From: Carpediemonas membranifera
Lineage: Eukaryota > Fornicata
Assembly (NCBI GenBank): GCA_019828565.1
Contig: JAHDYR010000004.1
Span: 372,001-436,000, forward strand
Direction of reading: 5' to 3'
DNA: 64,000 nucleotides
The position numbers were made by a program, and so were the translations under genes. Under the pieces are notes generated by a model. It did not search any database. It saw only the letters and a program-made list of their open reading frames with translations, and had not been told where the DNA came from. Of the stretch, positions 55,780 through 64,000 are shown in pieces (position 1 is the stretch's first letter; the number at the start of each line of letters is the position of its first letter).

Positions 55780-57328
55780 CTAGAAGTCGAACCCGCCCGC
55801 ATCGTCGCTGAGGTCGCCGACGTCGTCGCTAAAGTGCTCCTGGAGGAGTGTCTGGGCCGTATTGCTCACGGACGCGTACTGGTTATACATGAGCGACGAG
55901 AGCAGCTGGACACCGCCCACGGACTCGACGATGGACGTGGCGTCCGGCCTCTTGGTGAGGATCCGGGAGACGGCCTCGAGGAGGAGGGACTTGGTCTTGT
56001 AGTTGGTGATCGACTTCAGGACTCGGAACAGAGTCTCGAGGGCGCCGCAGTCGAGGAGATGCTGCATCTGCTCGTCGTTGCAGGCGACGGTGTAGTTCAT
56101 GACGATCCAAGAGCACTCGGTGGCGACCTCGGGGACGTCGTGCTCCATGGTCCGCAGCACGATGGGGACGGCGTTATGGTCCACAAACACCTTCAAGTGG
56201 TCCTGGCTTCCCGCCACGATGTTGGACATCGCCCAGGCCACTTCCCTGCGGACAGAGGGCAGGGCCGACTGGAACAGCCGGAGCATACCGGGGACGACGC
56301 CGCAGGAGACCAGGTAGTCTGCGACGGTCTTGTCGTTGGTGGACATGAGGTTCCCGAGGCATCTGAGGGAGGCAGAGTTGAGCTTGGCGTATGGGATGGC
56401 CATGTAGTTGACGATCATGGGGGTCAGGTTCTCCTTGACGATGACAGCGATGTCCTCGTCATCACCGTCTGCAATAAAGGAGAAGAAGAAGATGATGTCC
56501 ACCAGGATGTCCAGCTCGACCGTGTCCCGCTGCTTGGTGGGGTCGACCTGCACGGATCTGAAGACGTTCGCGCAGAGGGGCACCAGCTTGGTCAGCTCCT
56601 TGATGTCCTTGGAATCCTGCAGTGGCGTCCGTGCGATGTTCGATACGGCCCAGGTGATGTTACGGAGGTGTTTTCGGTCCATCTGCCGCCCGAGGACCGT
56701 CACCATCGAGTCGACGATGCCCATGCGGATGATGTTCGAGCGGTACTGCACGCCCTCGCCGGCTATATTTGCCAGAGCCCAGATGGCCTGCTCCGCGAGC
56801 TGAATGTTCTTGGTCTTGTGGATGGTCTGGATCAAGCGGGGCACGGCGCCGGCCTTCACCACAGTCAGCGCGACGGCGCTCTCCCTGCTGGCGATGTTTG
56901 TGAGGATCCAGCAGGCCTCGTGGGCGTGTGAGTCGGAGTCGCAGTTGGCGAACGACGCCACCCGTTTGATGACGTCGCGGCGCACGAGAACCTCGTAAAC
57001 GTTCACAGATCGGCTCTTGCGTCTGGAGATGAGCTTCCGGATGGCTACGAGGCCCACGAGCGTGTCGTCCGGGCTCGGCTGGAGGAGCATGTCCGCAAAC
57101 GACATGATGACGTCCTCGTCGACAACATCGGGGAGCTCAACGTCAATGGTCTGGATCGGAGGCTCCTCAGACATGTCAGCACGGGACGATTCGAGCATCT
57201 CCTCGCGTTTCTTCTTCCGAAGGTCAGTCACGCTCTGCTTGATGCTCTTACGCTGAAAACTGTTCTGAAATCCTCTTCTGTGTTACAAAAGGCAGTGGTA
57301 CTACGAACCTCACGTTCCTATCGTCCAT
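55780..57328 (-). CDS. importin alpha (karyopherin alpha), one intron
   Basis: Exons 57328-57309 and 57277-55780; 505 aa. The spliced start gives MDDRNVRRRGFQNSF then a basic stretch ending TDLRKKKREEML, a typical importin-beta-binding domain with two basic clusters. The unspliced frame has no ATG and hits a stop just upstream. Armadillo repeats fill about 75-460 (e.g. EACWILTNIASRESAVALTV, AEQAIWALANIAGEG, NITWAVSNIARTPLQDSK, EVAWAMSNIVAGSQDHLK, ECSWIVMNYTVACNDEQM) with the Trp/Asn array that binds nuclear localisation signals. The C-terminus is acidic. It is the adaptor for nuclear import. Confidence 0.95.
57278..57308 (-). other. 31-nt spliceosomal intron (importin alpha)
   Basis: Donor GTTCGTAG, acceptor TTGTAACACAG, phase 2, inside the IBB domain. 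Confidence 0.88.
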
Positions 57329-57582
57329 GTCCAACAAACACGACGGATGCCAGAAGTGTCCAATTTTTCACGCATCTTTCCGACCACGACTGAGCAAAGG
57401 CGGAGAGACTCAGCTGATGTGGCCTGACCGTGTATCTTGCTCGGTTGAGGTCATCTTCAGAATACCGAGAACACTGCCGACGTTCTGCCGCACCACACAA
57501 CCGGGAGCAAGGAATGCAGCGTCAGGCCATATACCTACCTACCCCCATCCCGTTGCTCAGCCAGGCGCCAGTACTCTAGATT

Positions 57583-60516
57583 ATGCCCAGGATCTTTATC
57601 TCGCGCAAGCAAAGGAGCGAAATGCCCACCTTCCCTGTTCTCAAGATCGGTGAGCTCACTGACCTTGCCTATGGCAAGGATGAGCTTGCTTTGAGCTCAA
57701 ATGACGCCGATGAGGGGTCACAGACCACGTCCGTTGATTGCAAGCCTCAATTCGAGCATGTGACTAATCCTGCCTCTGTTGAGGACTGTTTGGCGCCTGA
57801 GGTTGCACGTGCTATCCTCGTCTCTCGTTTCTCCAAGATGGAGGCGTCCTACGAGGTCCAGCTCCGTGTACAGTCCGTCATCAACAATGCCGATGCTGCC
57901 CCGGCCCTTCCTTCCTCCAGCCCTGCCGACTGCCTCACCGCCCTTGTTAAGTGTATCGGCGGCAATGGCATGCTGATCGTCGGCCATGAACTGGTGTCGT
58001 CCGAGTCGTTTGGGTTCAAGACCCCATGCTTCTCCGAGGAGACGGCCGCAGCCACCGTTGCCGCCACCATCGCCCCCGCATCGGCTATTGCTGCCCTCGT
58101 AGCCGCCAACCTCCGCGCCATCGGCCCCGTGTGCGACTTTGCCGCTGCCCTTGAGTGTGAGCTGCAGCCCGTCGCCCCCAGTCACACCGGGCCCTCGGCC
58201 GTCGACTTCCTGACCTCGGGCTTCGTCGCTGACTGCATGACTGCGGACAAGGGCGCATTCACCAGCGCCCAGCGGATCTCAGAGGCCATCCGTGGCTCCA
58301 AGATCGCGTTCAACCCCGAGATCGCGACACACCCCGCTCTGGAGCCCGTCCCTCAGGCCCACGGCGCCCTGATCAACGCCGCTGCCGCGTTGTACTCGGC
58401 GACCCGCACGGAGCTCGCCCTCAAGGACGACCGCGTGATGCCCGCCGTCTCGATGACGACCGCGTGGCTCAGAGCCACAGCAGAGGCCTGCAACGGCGTC
58501 ACTGCCCTTTCTAACGAGCGTATAGAAACCATGCACGGCGAGGAGCCCCTCACCATGCCGCCCGTGACCATCGGGGACGCCATGGCCGAGGCCCTGGTCG
58601 CGTACACCGCCTCCGAGCTGATGCGGAGGGCCATCGGCCGCGAGATGACCGCTGCTGTCCGCGCGCTGAACGGCGTCTGCACTGAGAAGCGCGAGGAGCG
58701 CATGGCTAAGCAGGCCGACAACGACATGAAGGCCAAGGCGCTGCTCAAGGACCGCATCGCTAAGGCCGGCCAGGAGGCTGCCGACAAGGCCGCCGCCAAG
58801 GGTCAGGACGAGGCAGCTGTCGCCAAGGCCCGCGCCGACGCTGAGGCGAAGAAGCGTAAGAAGGAAGAGGAGACGCTGGCCAAGCGGATGAAGAAGGCCA
58901 AGCCCAGCCCCCTCGTCGCCATCGGGGACAAGGCATACCGTCTCTTCACGGCCCTCTGCCCCCAGTCCGAGACGGAGCCGACGGACATCGACGTCGTCCA
59001 GGTCGCCGGTGCCAAGGCGGTCGACCTGACCGGGCCGATGCCCGCGGCCATCGAGCTCGAGCTGAGAACCACGGCCACCGTGTTCAAGCCGGCCAAGGGC
59101 ACGCAGGACTACGGACCGCGTCAGATGAGGGTGCGGGAGCAGGTGTTCCAGACGATCAGACGCGTGTTCAAGCAGCACGGCGCCTGCGAGATCGACACGC
59201 CCGTCTTCGAGCTCAGGGACACGCTGATGGGCAAGTACGGCGAGGACAGCAAGCTCATCTACGACCTCGAGAACCAGGGCGGCGAGCTGCTCTCCATGCG
59301 GTACGACCTCACCGTCCCCTTCGCCCGGTACGTCGCCAACCACGCCGTGCCCGAGATCCGCCGCTTCCACATCGGCAAGGTCTACCGCCGGGAGAACCCC
59401 AACATGGCACGGGGCCGCTTCCGCGAGTTCTACCAGTGCGACTTCGACATCGCGGGCCAGTTCGGGCCGATGGTGGCTGACTCGGAAGTCATCACGACCC
59501 TGGTCGACTGCCTGCGGGCGCTAAAGGTCGGGCCGTTTGACTTCAAGCTGTCCCACCGCGGTCTGCTCGACGCCATGCTCACCGTCTGCGGCGTCCCCGA
59601 CGACAACATCAGACCGATCTGCTCGGCCATTGACAAGCTCGACAAGGCGCCCTGGTCCGAGGTCAAGGAGGAGATGCTCGCCAAGGGCCTCGCCGAGGAC
59701 TCAGCCGACCGCATTGGCTACATCGTTGCCGACTCCGCAGAGGAGGGCAACCCCTTCATCGGCACCCTGCCCGCGGTCATGAAGACATTCGCCGCCCTCG
59801 CCAAGGCCGATGAGGCCAAGATCTGCGAGGTGATTGGGCTTGAGCTCAACGACACCACGCGCCCCAAGGCGACCGTCATCAAGGCCCTCCTCGCCAACAA
59901 GCGGGGCCAGGCCGCACTCGCTGACATGCGTATGCTGGCCTCCTACCTTGAGGCGTCCGGCGCGGCGTCTAACGTTGAGTTCAACATCAGCCTGGCTCGG
60001 GGGCTCGATTACTACACCGGCGTCATCTACGAGGCCGTTGTCAAGGCCGTGGACGCGGACGGCGAGGAGGTCCGCGTCGGCTCCATCTCTGCCGGTGGCC
60101 GCTACGACAACCTCGTCGGCATGTTCGGCAAGAAGCCCATTCCCGCCGTCGGCGGCAGCATCGGCGTCGAGCGCGTCTTCCGCATCAAGGAGGCGATGGT
60201 CGAGAAGAAGTCCCGCGCCCCCAAGGTCGACGTCAGCCGCGTGGTCGACGTCTTCATCCACACCGATGACACCCTCGCTGACATGCGCATCGCCAAGGCC
60301 CTCAGGGCACAGGGCATCTCATGCGAGTTCCCATACAAGAAGATGGGCAAGAGCGACCTCGACAAGATGGTCAAGAACGAGCTGACGTTCCAGACGGAGG
60401 TCACGGCCGGGCAGTGGAAGGGCGTCGAGGGCGACCTGCCCCTCAAGACTAAGGGCGACCTCGACATCGCTGCCGCACTCGTCGGCTCTGGCTTTGTGGT
60501 CGAAAAGAACGAGTAA
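57583..60516 (+). CDS. histidyl-tRNA synthetase with a ~500-residue N-terminal extension
   Basis: ATG 57583 gives 977 aa; an ATG at 57622 (MPTFPVLKIGEL) is an equally good start. The class II catalytic core occupies the last ~470 residues: FKPAKGTQDYGPRQM (motif 1 region), YRRENPNMARGRFREFYQCD (motif 2), ISLARGLDYYTGVIYE (HisA), SISAGGRYDNLVGMF (HisB), VGGSIGVERVFRI (motif 3), then the anticodon-binding domain. It charges tRNA-His. The N-terminal half (about 40-380) is helical and Ala-rich with scattered Cys, followed by a Lys/Glu coiled coil (about 380-440). I do not recognise it, and it is far longer than a WHEP domain. The stop overlaps AGTAAATC. Confidence 0.93.
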   Translation: MPRIFISRKQRSEMPTFPVLKIGELTDLAYGKDELALSSNDADEGSQTTSVDCKPQFEHVTNPASVEDCLAPEVARAILVSRFSKMEASYEVQLRVQSVINNADAAPALPSSSPADCLTALVKCIGGNGMLIVGHELVSSESFGFKTPCFSEETAAATVAATIAPASAIAALVAANLRAIGPVCDFAAALECELQPVAPSHTGPSAVDFLTSGFVADCMTADKGAFTSAQRISEAIRGSKIAFNPEIATHPALEPVPQAHGALINAAAALYSATRTELALKDDRVMPAVSMTTAWLRATAEACNGVTALSNERIETMHGEEPLTMPPVTIGDAMAEALVAYTASELMRRAIGREMTAAVRALNGVCTEKREERMAKQADNDMKAKALLKDRIAKAGQEAADKAAAKGQDEAAVAKARADAEAKKRKKEEETLAKRMKKAKPSPLVAIGDKAYRLFTALCPQSETEPTDIDVVQVAGAKAVDLTGPMPAAIELELRTTATVFKPAKGTQDYGPRQMRVREQVFQTIRRVFKQHGACEIDTPVFELRDTLMGKYGEDSKLIYDLENQGGELLSMRYDLTVPFARYVANHAVPEIRRFHIGKVYRRENPNMARGRFREFYQCDFDIAGQFGPMVADSEVITTLVDCLRALKVGPFDFKLSHRGLLDAMLTVCGVPDDNIRPICSAIDKLDKAPWSEVKEEMLAKGLAEDSADRIGYIVADSAEEGNPFIGTLPAVMKTFAALAKADEAKICEVIGLELNDTTRPKATVIKALLANKRGQAALADMRMLASYLEASGAASNVEFNISLARGLDYYTGVIYEAVVKAVDADGEEVRVGSISAGGRYDNLVGMFGKKPIPAVGGSIGVERVFRIKEAMVEKKSRAPKVDVSRVVDVFIHTDDTLADMRIAKALRAQGISCEFPYKKMGKSDLDKMVKNELTFQTEVTAGQWKGVEGDLPLKTKGDLDIAAALVGSGFVVEKNE

Positions 60517-60731
60517 ATCAACGGATTGGCGGCATTTGTCTGATTTTATCGTTGCCGATAGATCCAATTTGATTCAATTAGATGCGGCTCAGGTCGTGAC
60601 CAAACCAGACCAGGCAGATGCAGCCAGGGTCAGCTATGGGCGCCGCGGCAGGAGGGGATCTGATTTGGGGAATCTCTAGATCTTGGTCCACAACCGTTTC
60701 GAGACGGAAGACCAATAGTCACAGGCAGCAA

Positions 60732-61533
60732 ATGGGTGCAAACGTAACAATGCCAAGCAAGAACGATCTGAACGCTACAGCATACAATGGCCATGCCAAT
60801 AGGACCACGCATGTTCAAACTCCGCGTGAGAAGCTTGTTCCTGTTCAATTGACGTGGAATCATGGTGGACAGTCCGTTTTCGTCACCGGATCGTTCAGTA
60901 GATGGCGTGAACGTGTTCCACTAACCAGGAGCGAGCATGACGAGAGATCGTGGAGCGCACAGGTTCCCATGCCCGGCGGGCCAACACAACTACAAGTACA
61001 TCGTGGACGGCGAGTGGCGCGCTGATACCTCACAGCCCACCCGCTGCGACGCCATCGGGAACGTTAACAACATCGTCACGGTCGAGGAGATCGAGGAGGA
61101 CACCGCCGACCAGGAGTACTCACAAACCATCCCCACCATCGGCCTGGGTCTGTTCGCGGAACCCAACAAGCAGCCTGGCATGCTGCCGAGGCCGCTGGAC
61201 CACACGCCGCTCAACCGGCAGCAGCAGGACACCGGCAAGATCTACCTGGACCCTGCCCTGGGCGGGGCATCGCCCAAGGCAAAAGGCCAGCGGGACCCCA
61301 GCCTGCTCCCCCTACCAGAGCATGTGGTGCTGACACATTTATACCGGGCAAACACGCCAACGCTGACCCACTATGGGTTGACCGTCAGGCTGCAGCGGAA
61401 GTTCGTCACCACCATCGTCTACTACCACTCTGCTGGCGTGTTGATTGAGCGGCAGCGACTCAGCGAAGAGGCGATGCTGAGCGGGCTCCCGCTGCGTGTC
61501 GACGAGACACTGAGCCAGTGTTGCGCAGTATAA
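60732..61533 (+). CDS. AMPK beta subunit, with a +1 frameshift in the assembly
   Basis: ATG at 60732 (MGANVTMPSKN, a candidate N-myristoylation site as in other AMPK beta subunits). The CBM48 glycogen-binding domain reads PVQLTWNHGGQSVFVTGSFS, RWRERVPLTRSEHDERSW, then in the +1 frame QHNYKYIVDGEWRADTSQP and IGNVNNIVTVEE. The C-terminal domain reads LPEHVVLTHLYRANTP then LRLQRKFVTTIVYY-like strands ending CCAV. The two frames meet at 60976-60984, where one extra C in GGGCC would account for the shift. With it removed the protein is ~267 aa. The beta subunit scaffolds the AMP-activated kinase that senses energy status. Confidence 0.88.
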
Positions 61534-61592
61534 ACACATTGTTTGACCCTTCAATAGCACAAAGCGCGAATCCTTAACCTGCTGCAAGAGCA

Positions 61593-63011
61593 ATGAGTAG
61601 CAACGTCAACACCGATGCACTGGCAGCGGGAAACAAGGAGAAGCTATATGCAGCATGGCATGTGGTGGCGAATTCGGTGTTTGCTGCCTCCGTTTCGCTC
61701 TCAGCCATCCTCGTTGTGACGTATCCCGCCATTCGCCTCGGGGTGTTCGCCTTCGGGCACGACGGGGACCTATTGGACAAGTCCACGGGCTACATAGCCA
61801 TGAACAGCGCCGTGATGACCTTCATGACGGCTCTCACGCTCTTACTTATTCTTACACCCGTCATCGTTGCCTTCGGAGCTCTCTTCCGCATCATGACGTA
61901 CGGCCTCATCCTGATGGTGTCCGCCATGATCCAGTTCATCGCCATGCTCGTCCTTGGTCTGGCTGACGTCGCCTTCGCCGCGGACCTGACGAGCACGTTC
62001 TTCGTCCATTCACCGGCCCACATCCTCGCTCTGCCCTGCATCCTGCTGCTCGCATTCGCCGCAATGCGCTCGGGACGTGTGCGAGGCCTGACGATCATCC
62101 TCCTGCTGGGCACACCGCTGCTCGTCTACACCCTCGTCGACACCCTTGCCCTGCCAGTTGCCCTCCACCCAGACACGCCTGTGGCCGTCAAGGCGGTGCT
62201 CAGGATTGTTGTTGTGGCGGCCATCGATGCCCTGACGGTGGTGCCGACCCACGTGGCCCAGCTGACACACACCCGGGCGCCGCCCCTGACTAGGCCCGCC
62301 CTCATCATGCCCATGTCGATGCTTCGGCAGCTGTTCGGCCAGATGATGCTTATAGACGACGACCTCAGATCCCAGCTGATCCTGGTGTGCGTGGGCGTCG
62401 TCCAGGACGCGGTGACGCTGCTGGCATACCCACCGTATGCCCACTTCGCCCACACCTTGTTCCACCGTGTGTTCCACGACAAGAGATCCGGCGCATTTCC
62501 CGCGCTAGCCCACATTAGGGTGCACGACGTCCTTCTCGAGATCCTCCTCCGGCCGTCGGGGCCCGTTGAGTTGAAGGGCCACACGCCTGACACGGCATTC
62601 GACGAGAGACGCCACTGGCTCGAGCTCTTCGCCCAGACCATGTCCGTCTTTGCCGTGGGGGCGGCCCGGCTGGCGTGTCTCGACCTCATGGACGGCACCG
62701 TGGACGCCGTCACGGCCCTGGCCCCCGCGTTCATAGCCATGGTGACCATGGCTGTCTCGTACGTGCTGCTCAGTGTCATCAGGCTCATCGTGCTGGACTT
62801 CGTCTTTGCCCAGCAGTCCCGCCGCTTCATGGGCAACGAGCGCGTCCTCGCCCAGTTCGCCCTCAGGGCCAGCGTCGCGACGGAAGGGGACGCCGGACTG
62901 GAGAACCCGCTGGTGATGCTGACGAGGCTCGTAGTGGCCCTCTGGATGGGCGTGTTCGTCAGCTACCGCGTCATCTGGCGGATTAGGCGGGCGGCCTTCA
63001 TGGTCATGTAG
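61593..63011 (+). CDS. multi-pass membrane protein, unrecognised
   Basis: ATG at 61593, 472 aa. Hydrophobic segments include VFAASVSLSAILVVTYPAI, LTLLLILTPVIVAFGALF, LILMVSAMIQFIAMLVLGLA, HILALPCILLLAFAAM, LTIILLLGTPLLVYTLVDTL, VLRIVVVAAIDALTVV, TALAPAFIAMVTMAVSYVLL and VVALWMGVFVSYRVIW. That gives about eight to nine spans. Several Thr/Pro positions in the spans hint at a transporter or channel. No family recognised. It starts 59 nt after the AMPK beta stop. Confidence 0.7.
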   Translation: MSSNVNTDALAAGNKEKLYAAWHVVANSVFAASVSLSAILVVTYPAIRLGVFAFGHDGDLLDKSTGYIAMNSAVMTFMTALTLLLILTPVIVAFGALFRIMTYGLILMVSAMIQFIAMLVLGLADVAFAADLTSTFFVHSPAHILALPCILLLAFAAMRSGRVRGLTIILLLGTPLLVYTLVDTLALPVALHPDTPVAVKAVLRIVVVAAIDALTVVPTHVAQLTHTRAPPLTRPALIMPMSMLRQLFGQMMLIDDDLRSQLILVCVGVVQDAVTLLAYPPYAHFAHTLFHRVFHDKRSGAFPALAHIRVHDVLLEILLRPSGPVELKGHTPDTAFDERRHWLELFAQTMSVFAVGAARLACLDLMDGTVDAVTALAPAFIAMVTMAVSYVLLSVIRLIVLDFVFAQQSRRFMGNERVLAQFALRASVATEGDAGLENPLVMLTRLVVALWMGVFVSYRVIWRIRRAAFMVM

Positions 63012-63166
63012 CATGCCCTGGCCCGGATGGATTTGACTGGAGGGAAAGGGCCCCGTGCATGGTGGGCCGGCAGGGCTGCTGGCGGTGGAGTCGGGCTAGC
63101 CTTAGTTCCCCGTAAATTTGCGATTCAGTTTTTGGAAGAACCGAGCATCCTCACCCATACAAAACA

Positions 63167-64000
63167 ATGCGGAGCCCTAATGGCATCAAAACGGGCTCAT
63201 TTTCTGTAATATACTTTCTCGCATTGCTTTCGCTCTCGTTTGCCCTCACCAGCATCACATTTGGCCAGTCCTGCGCCCTGTCTGGTGCTTCCGCCTCCCT
63301 CGGCACCGACATGGAAGCTGGGATCACAATTGCCTTCAACAAGTTTAATGCAGAGCAGACGAACTTCGAGCTGTCCCTTATCAGCAAAGATGACGGCTAC
63401 ACGCCGTTGAACACGACCACTAACACCCTTCAGTTCATCGCCGACGGCGTGTTCGGACTCATCGGCTACACAGGCACACCGACGACCAAGACCATCTACG
63501 ACACAGCCATCAACGCCGGGCTCCCGCTCATTGGCTCCTTTACGGGCGGCCGCTTTCTGCGGGACCCGTTCGAGCCGCTCGCAGTCAACATCCGCGCTGG
63601 GTACGACGACGAGGTGCTCGCTGTAGTGGAGTACCTCGTCGGCCATGGCCGGACGACCATCGCCACGTTCGTGCAGGCCGACGCCTTTGGCCAAGCCGGT
63701 CTGGACGCGCTGGTGCTGGCGCTTGAGCCGTACAAGCTCCCGGTCATGGCCAGTGGGATGTACGAGAGGAACACCGTGGATGTCGAGCCGGGGGTCGCCG
63801 CCATGCTGGACGAACTCGACGGACTGCAGCCGGACGCAGTGATCATGATCGGTACGGCCTACGCGCTGGCCAAGACGGTGAGCATACTACAGCCAGACAT
63901 GCCGCACACAATATTCTACACGGTCTCCTTCGTGGGCTCGGAGATCTTTGCCGACGAGCTGATCAACAACTACGACGTCGACCTCACCAACGTTGTCGTC
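63167..64000 (+). CDS. receptor-like protein with periplasmic-binding type I ectodomain (partial)
   Basis: ATG at 63167; open to the window edge (278 codons, no stop). It starts with a signal peptide or anchor (VIYFLALLSLSFALTS). It continues as a Leu/Ile/Val-binding-type domain: TFGQSCALSGASASLGTDM then AGITIAFNKFN, FGLIGYTGTPTTKTIYDTAI, NAGLPLIGSFTGGRFLRD, TIATFVQADAFGQAGLDAL and DAVIMIGTAYALA. These match the bacterial branched-chain amino-acid binding protein and ANF-receptor fold. In protists such ectodomains are usually fused to histidine kinase or nucleotide cyclase modules; what follows here is outside the window. Confidence 0.85.
   Translation, partial: MRSPNGIKTGSFSVIYFLALLSLSFALTSITFGQSCALSGASASLGTDMEAGITIAFNKFNAEQTNFELSLISKDDGYTPLNTTTNTLQFIADGVFGLIGYTGTPTTKTIYDTAINAGLPLIGSFTGGRFLRDPFEPLAVNIRAGYDDEVLAVVEYLVGHGRTTIATFVQADAFGQAGLDALVLALEPYKLPVMASGMYERNTVDVEPGVAAMLDELDGLQPDAVIMIGTAYALAKTVSILQPDMPHTIFYTVSFVGSEIFADELINNYDVDLTNVVV

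Noticed and set aside
55834-56931. 365-codon plus-strand ORF
   Set aside because: Antisense to the armadillo repeats of importin alpha.
60900-60930. A 31-nt candidate intron in AMPK beta (GTAGAT...CTAACCAG)
   Set aside because: It would fix the frame, but it removes the conserved Trp and the PLTRS strand of CBM48, both of which are clearly encoded. The donor is also atypical. A single-base frameshift near 60981 fits better.
1-64000. CRISPR array, bacterial operon or phage
   Set aside because: No spaced direct repeats of CRISPR type and no bacterial operon structure. Introns, LTR/LINE elements and eukaryotic-only genes show a nuclear eukaryotic genome.

Overview
The window is nuclear DNA of a GC-rich, gene-dense unicellular eukaryote. 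Eukaryotic genes are unmistakable (Vps15, importin alpha, a Snf2/CHD remodeler, CDC14, eS12, eL14, an anoctamin, AMPK beta). Spliceosomal introns are only 28-33 nt long, have a GTTYGT-like donor, and end in a compact (T/C)(A/G)AC..CAG-like acceptor of the kind described in Giardia and Trichomonas. Genes are closely packed, and an RTAAAGG / TGTAAA-type motif recurs at or just after stop codons. I infer a metamonad-like protist, possibly a free-living fornicate such as a Carpediemonas-like organism. The sequence alone does not prove this.

Positions 1-26.5 kb are a nest of retroelements. A chromodomain-bearing Gypsy integrase gene (2-1004, resuming at 12322) is split by an ~11.3-kb LINE-like element (1005-12305) flanked by a 16-bp target-site duplication. 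That LINE carries an APE endonuclease and reverse transcriptase, and upstream of them several overlapping ORFs, one with a DnaQ/Maelstrom-like exonuclease signature. To the right are a second Gypsy gag-pol (+), joined tail-to-tail to a third (-), another Gypsy pol piece, a 5'-truncated relative of the big LINE (18.4-20.1 kb), a gag zinc-knuckle piece, a further Gypsy gag (-), and DIRS-like RT/RNase H pieces meeting at an inverted repeat. A tRNA-Arg(ACG) gene lies at 23.07 kb. Next to it is a different non-LTR element with a restriction-like-endonuclease type C-terminus (23.3-26.5 kb, minus), flanked by ~41-nt direct repeats.

Positions 26.6-64 kb are ordinary host chromosome. In order they hold two adjacent multi-pass membrane proteins, a RanBPM/Gid1-like SPRY-LisH-CTLH protein, a PP2C phosphatase, Vps15, a viperin-like radical SAM enzyme, an anoctamin, eL14, a 3-hydroxyacyl-CoA dehydratase, a partly duplicated small gene, CDC14, a small zinc-finger-like protein, an eight-knuckle CCHC protein, a small hypothetical protein, a TruA/PUS-type pseudouridine synthase, a large unrecognised protein, eS12, a CHD-type Snf2 ATPase, importin alpha, a HisRS with a very long N-terminal extension, AMPK beta (with a frameshift), another membrane protein, and the start of a receptor-like protein with a periplasmic-binding-type ectodomain running off the right end.

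The most interesting points are the viperin homolog, the tiny introns (one falls inside the catalytic-cysteine codon of CDC14), and the very large LINE with an exonuclease-like ORF.
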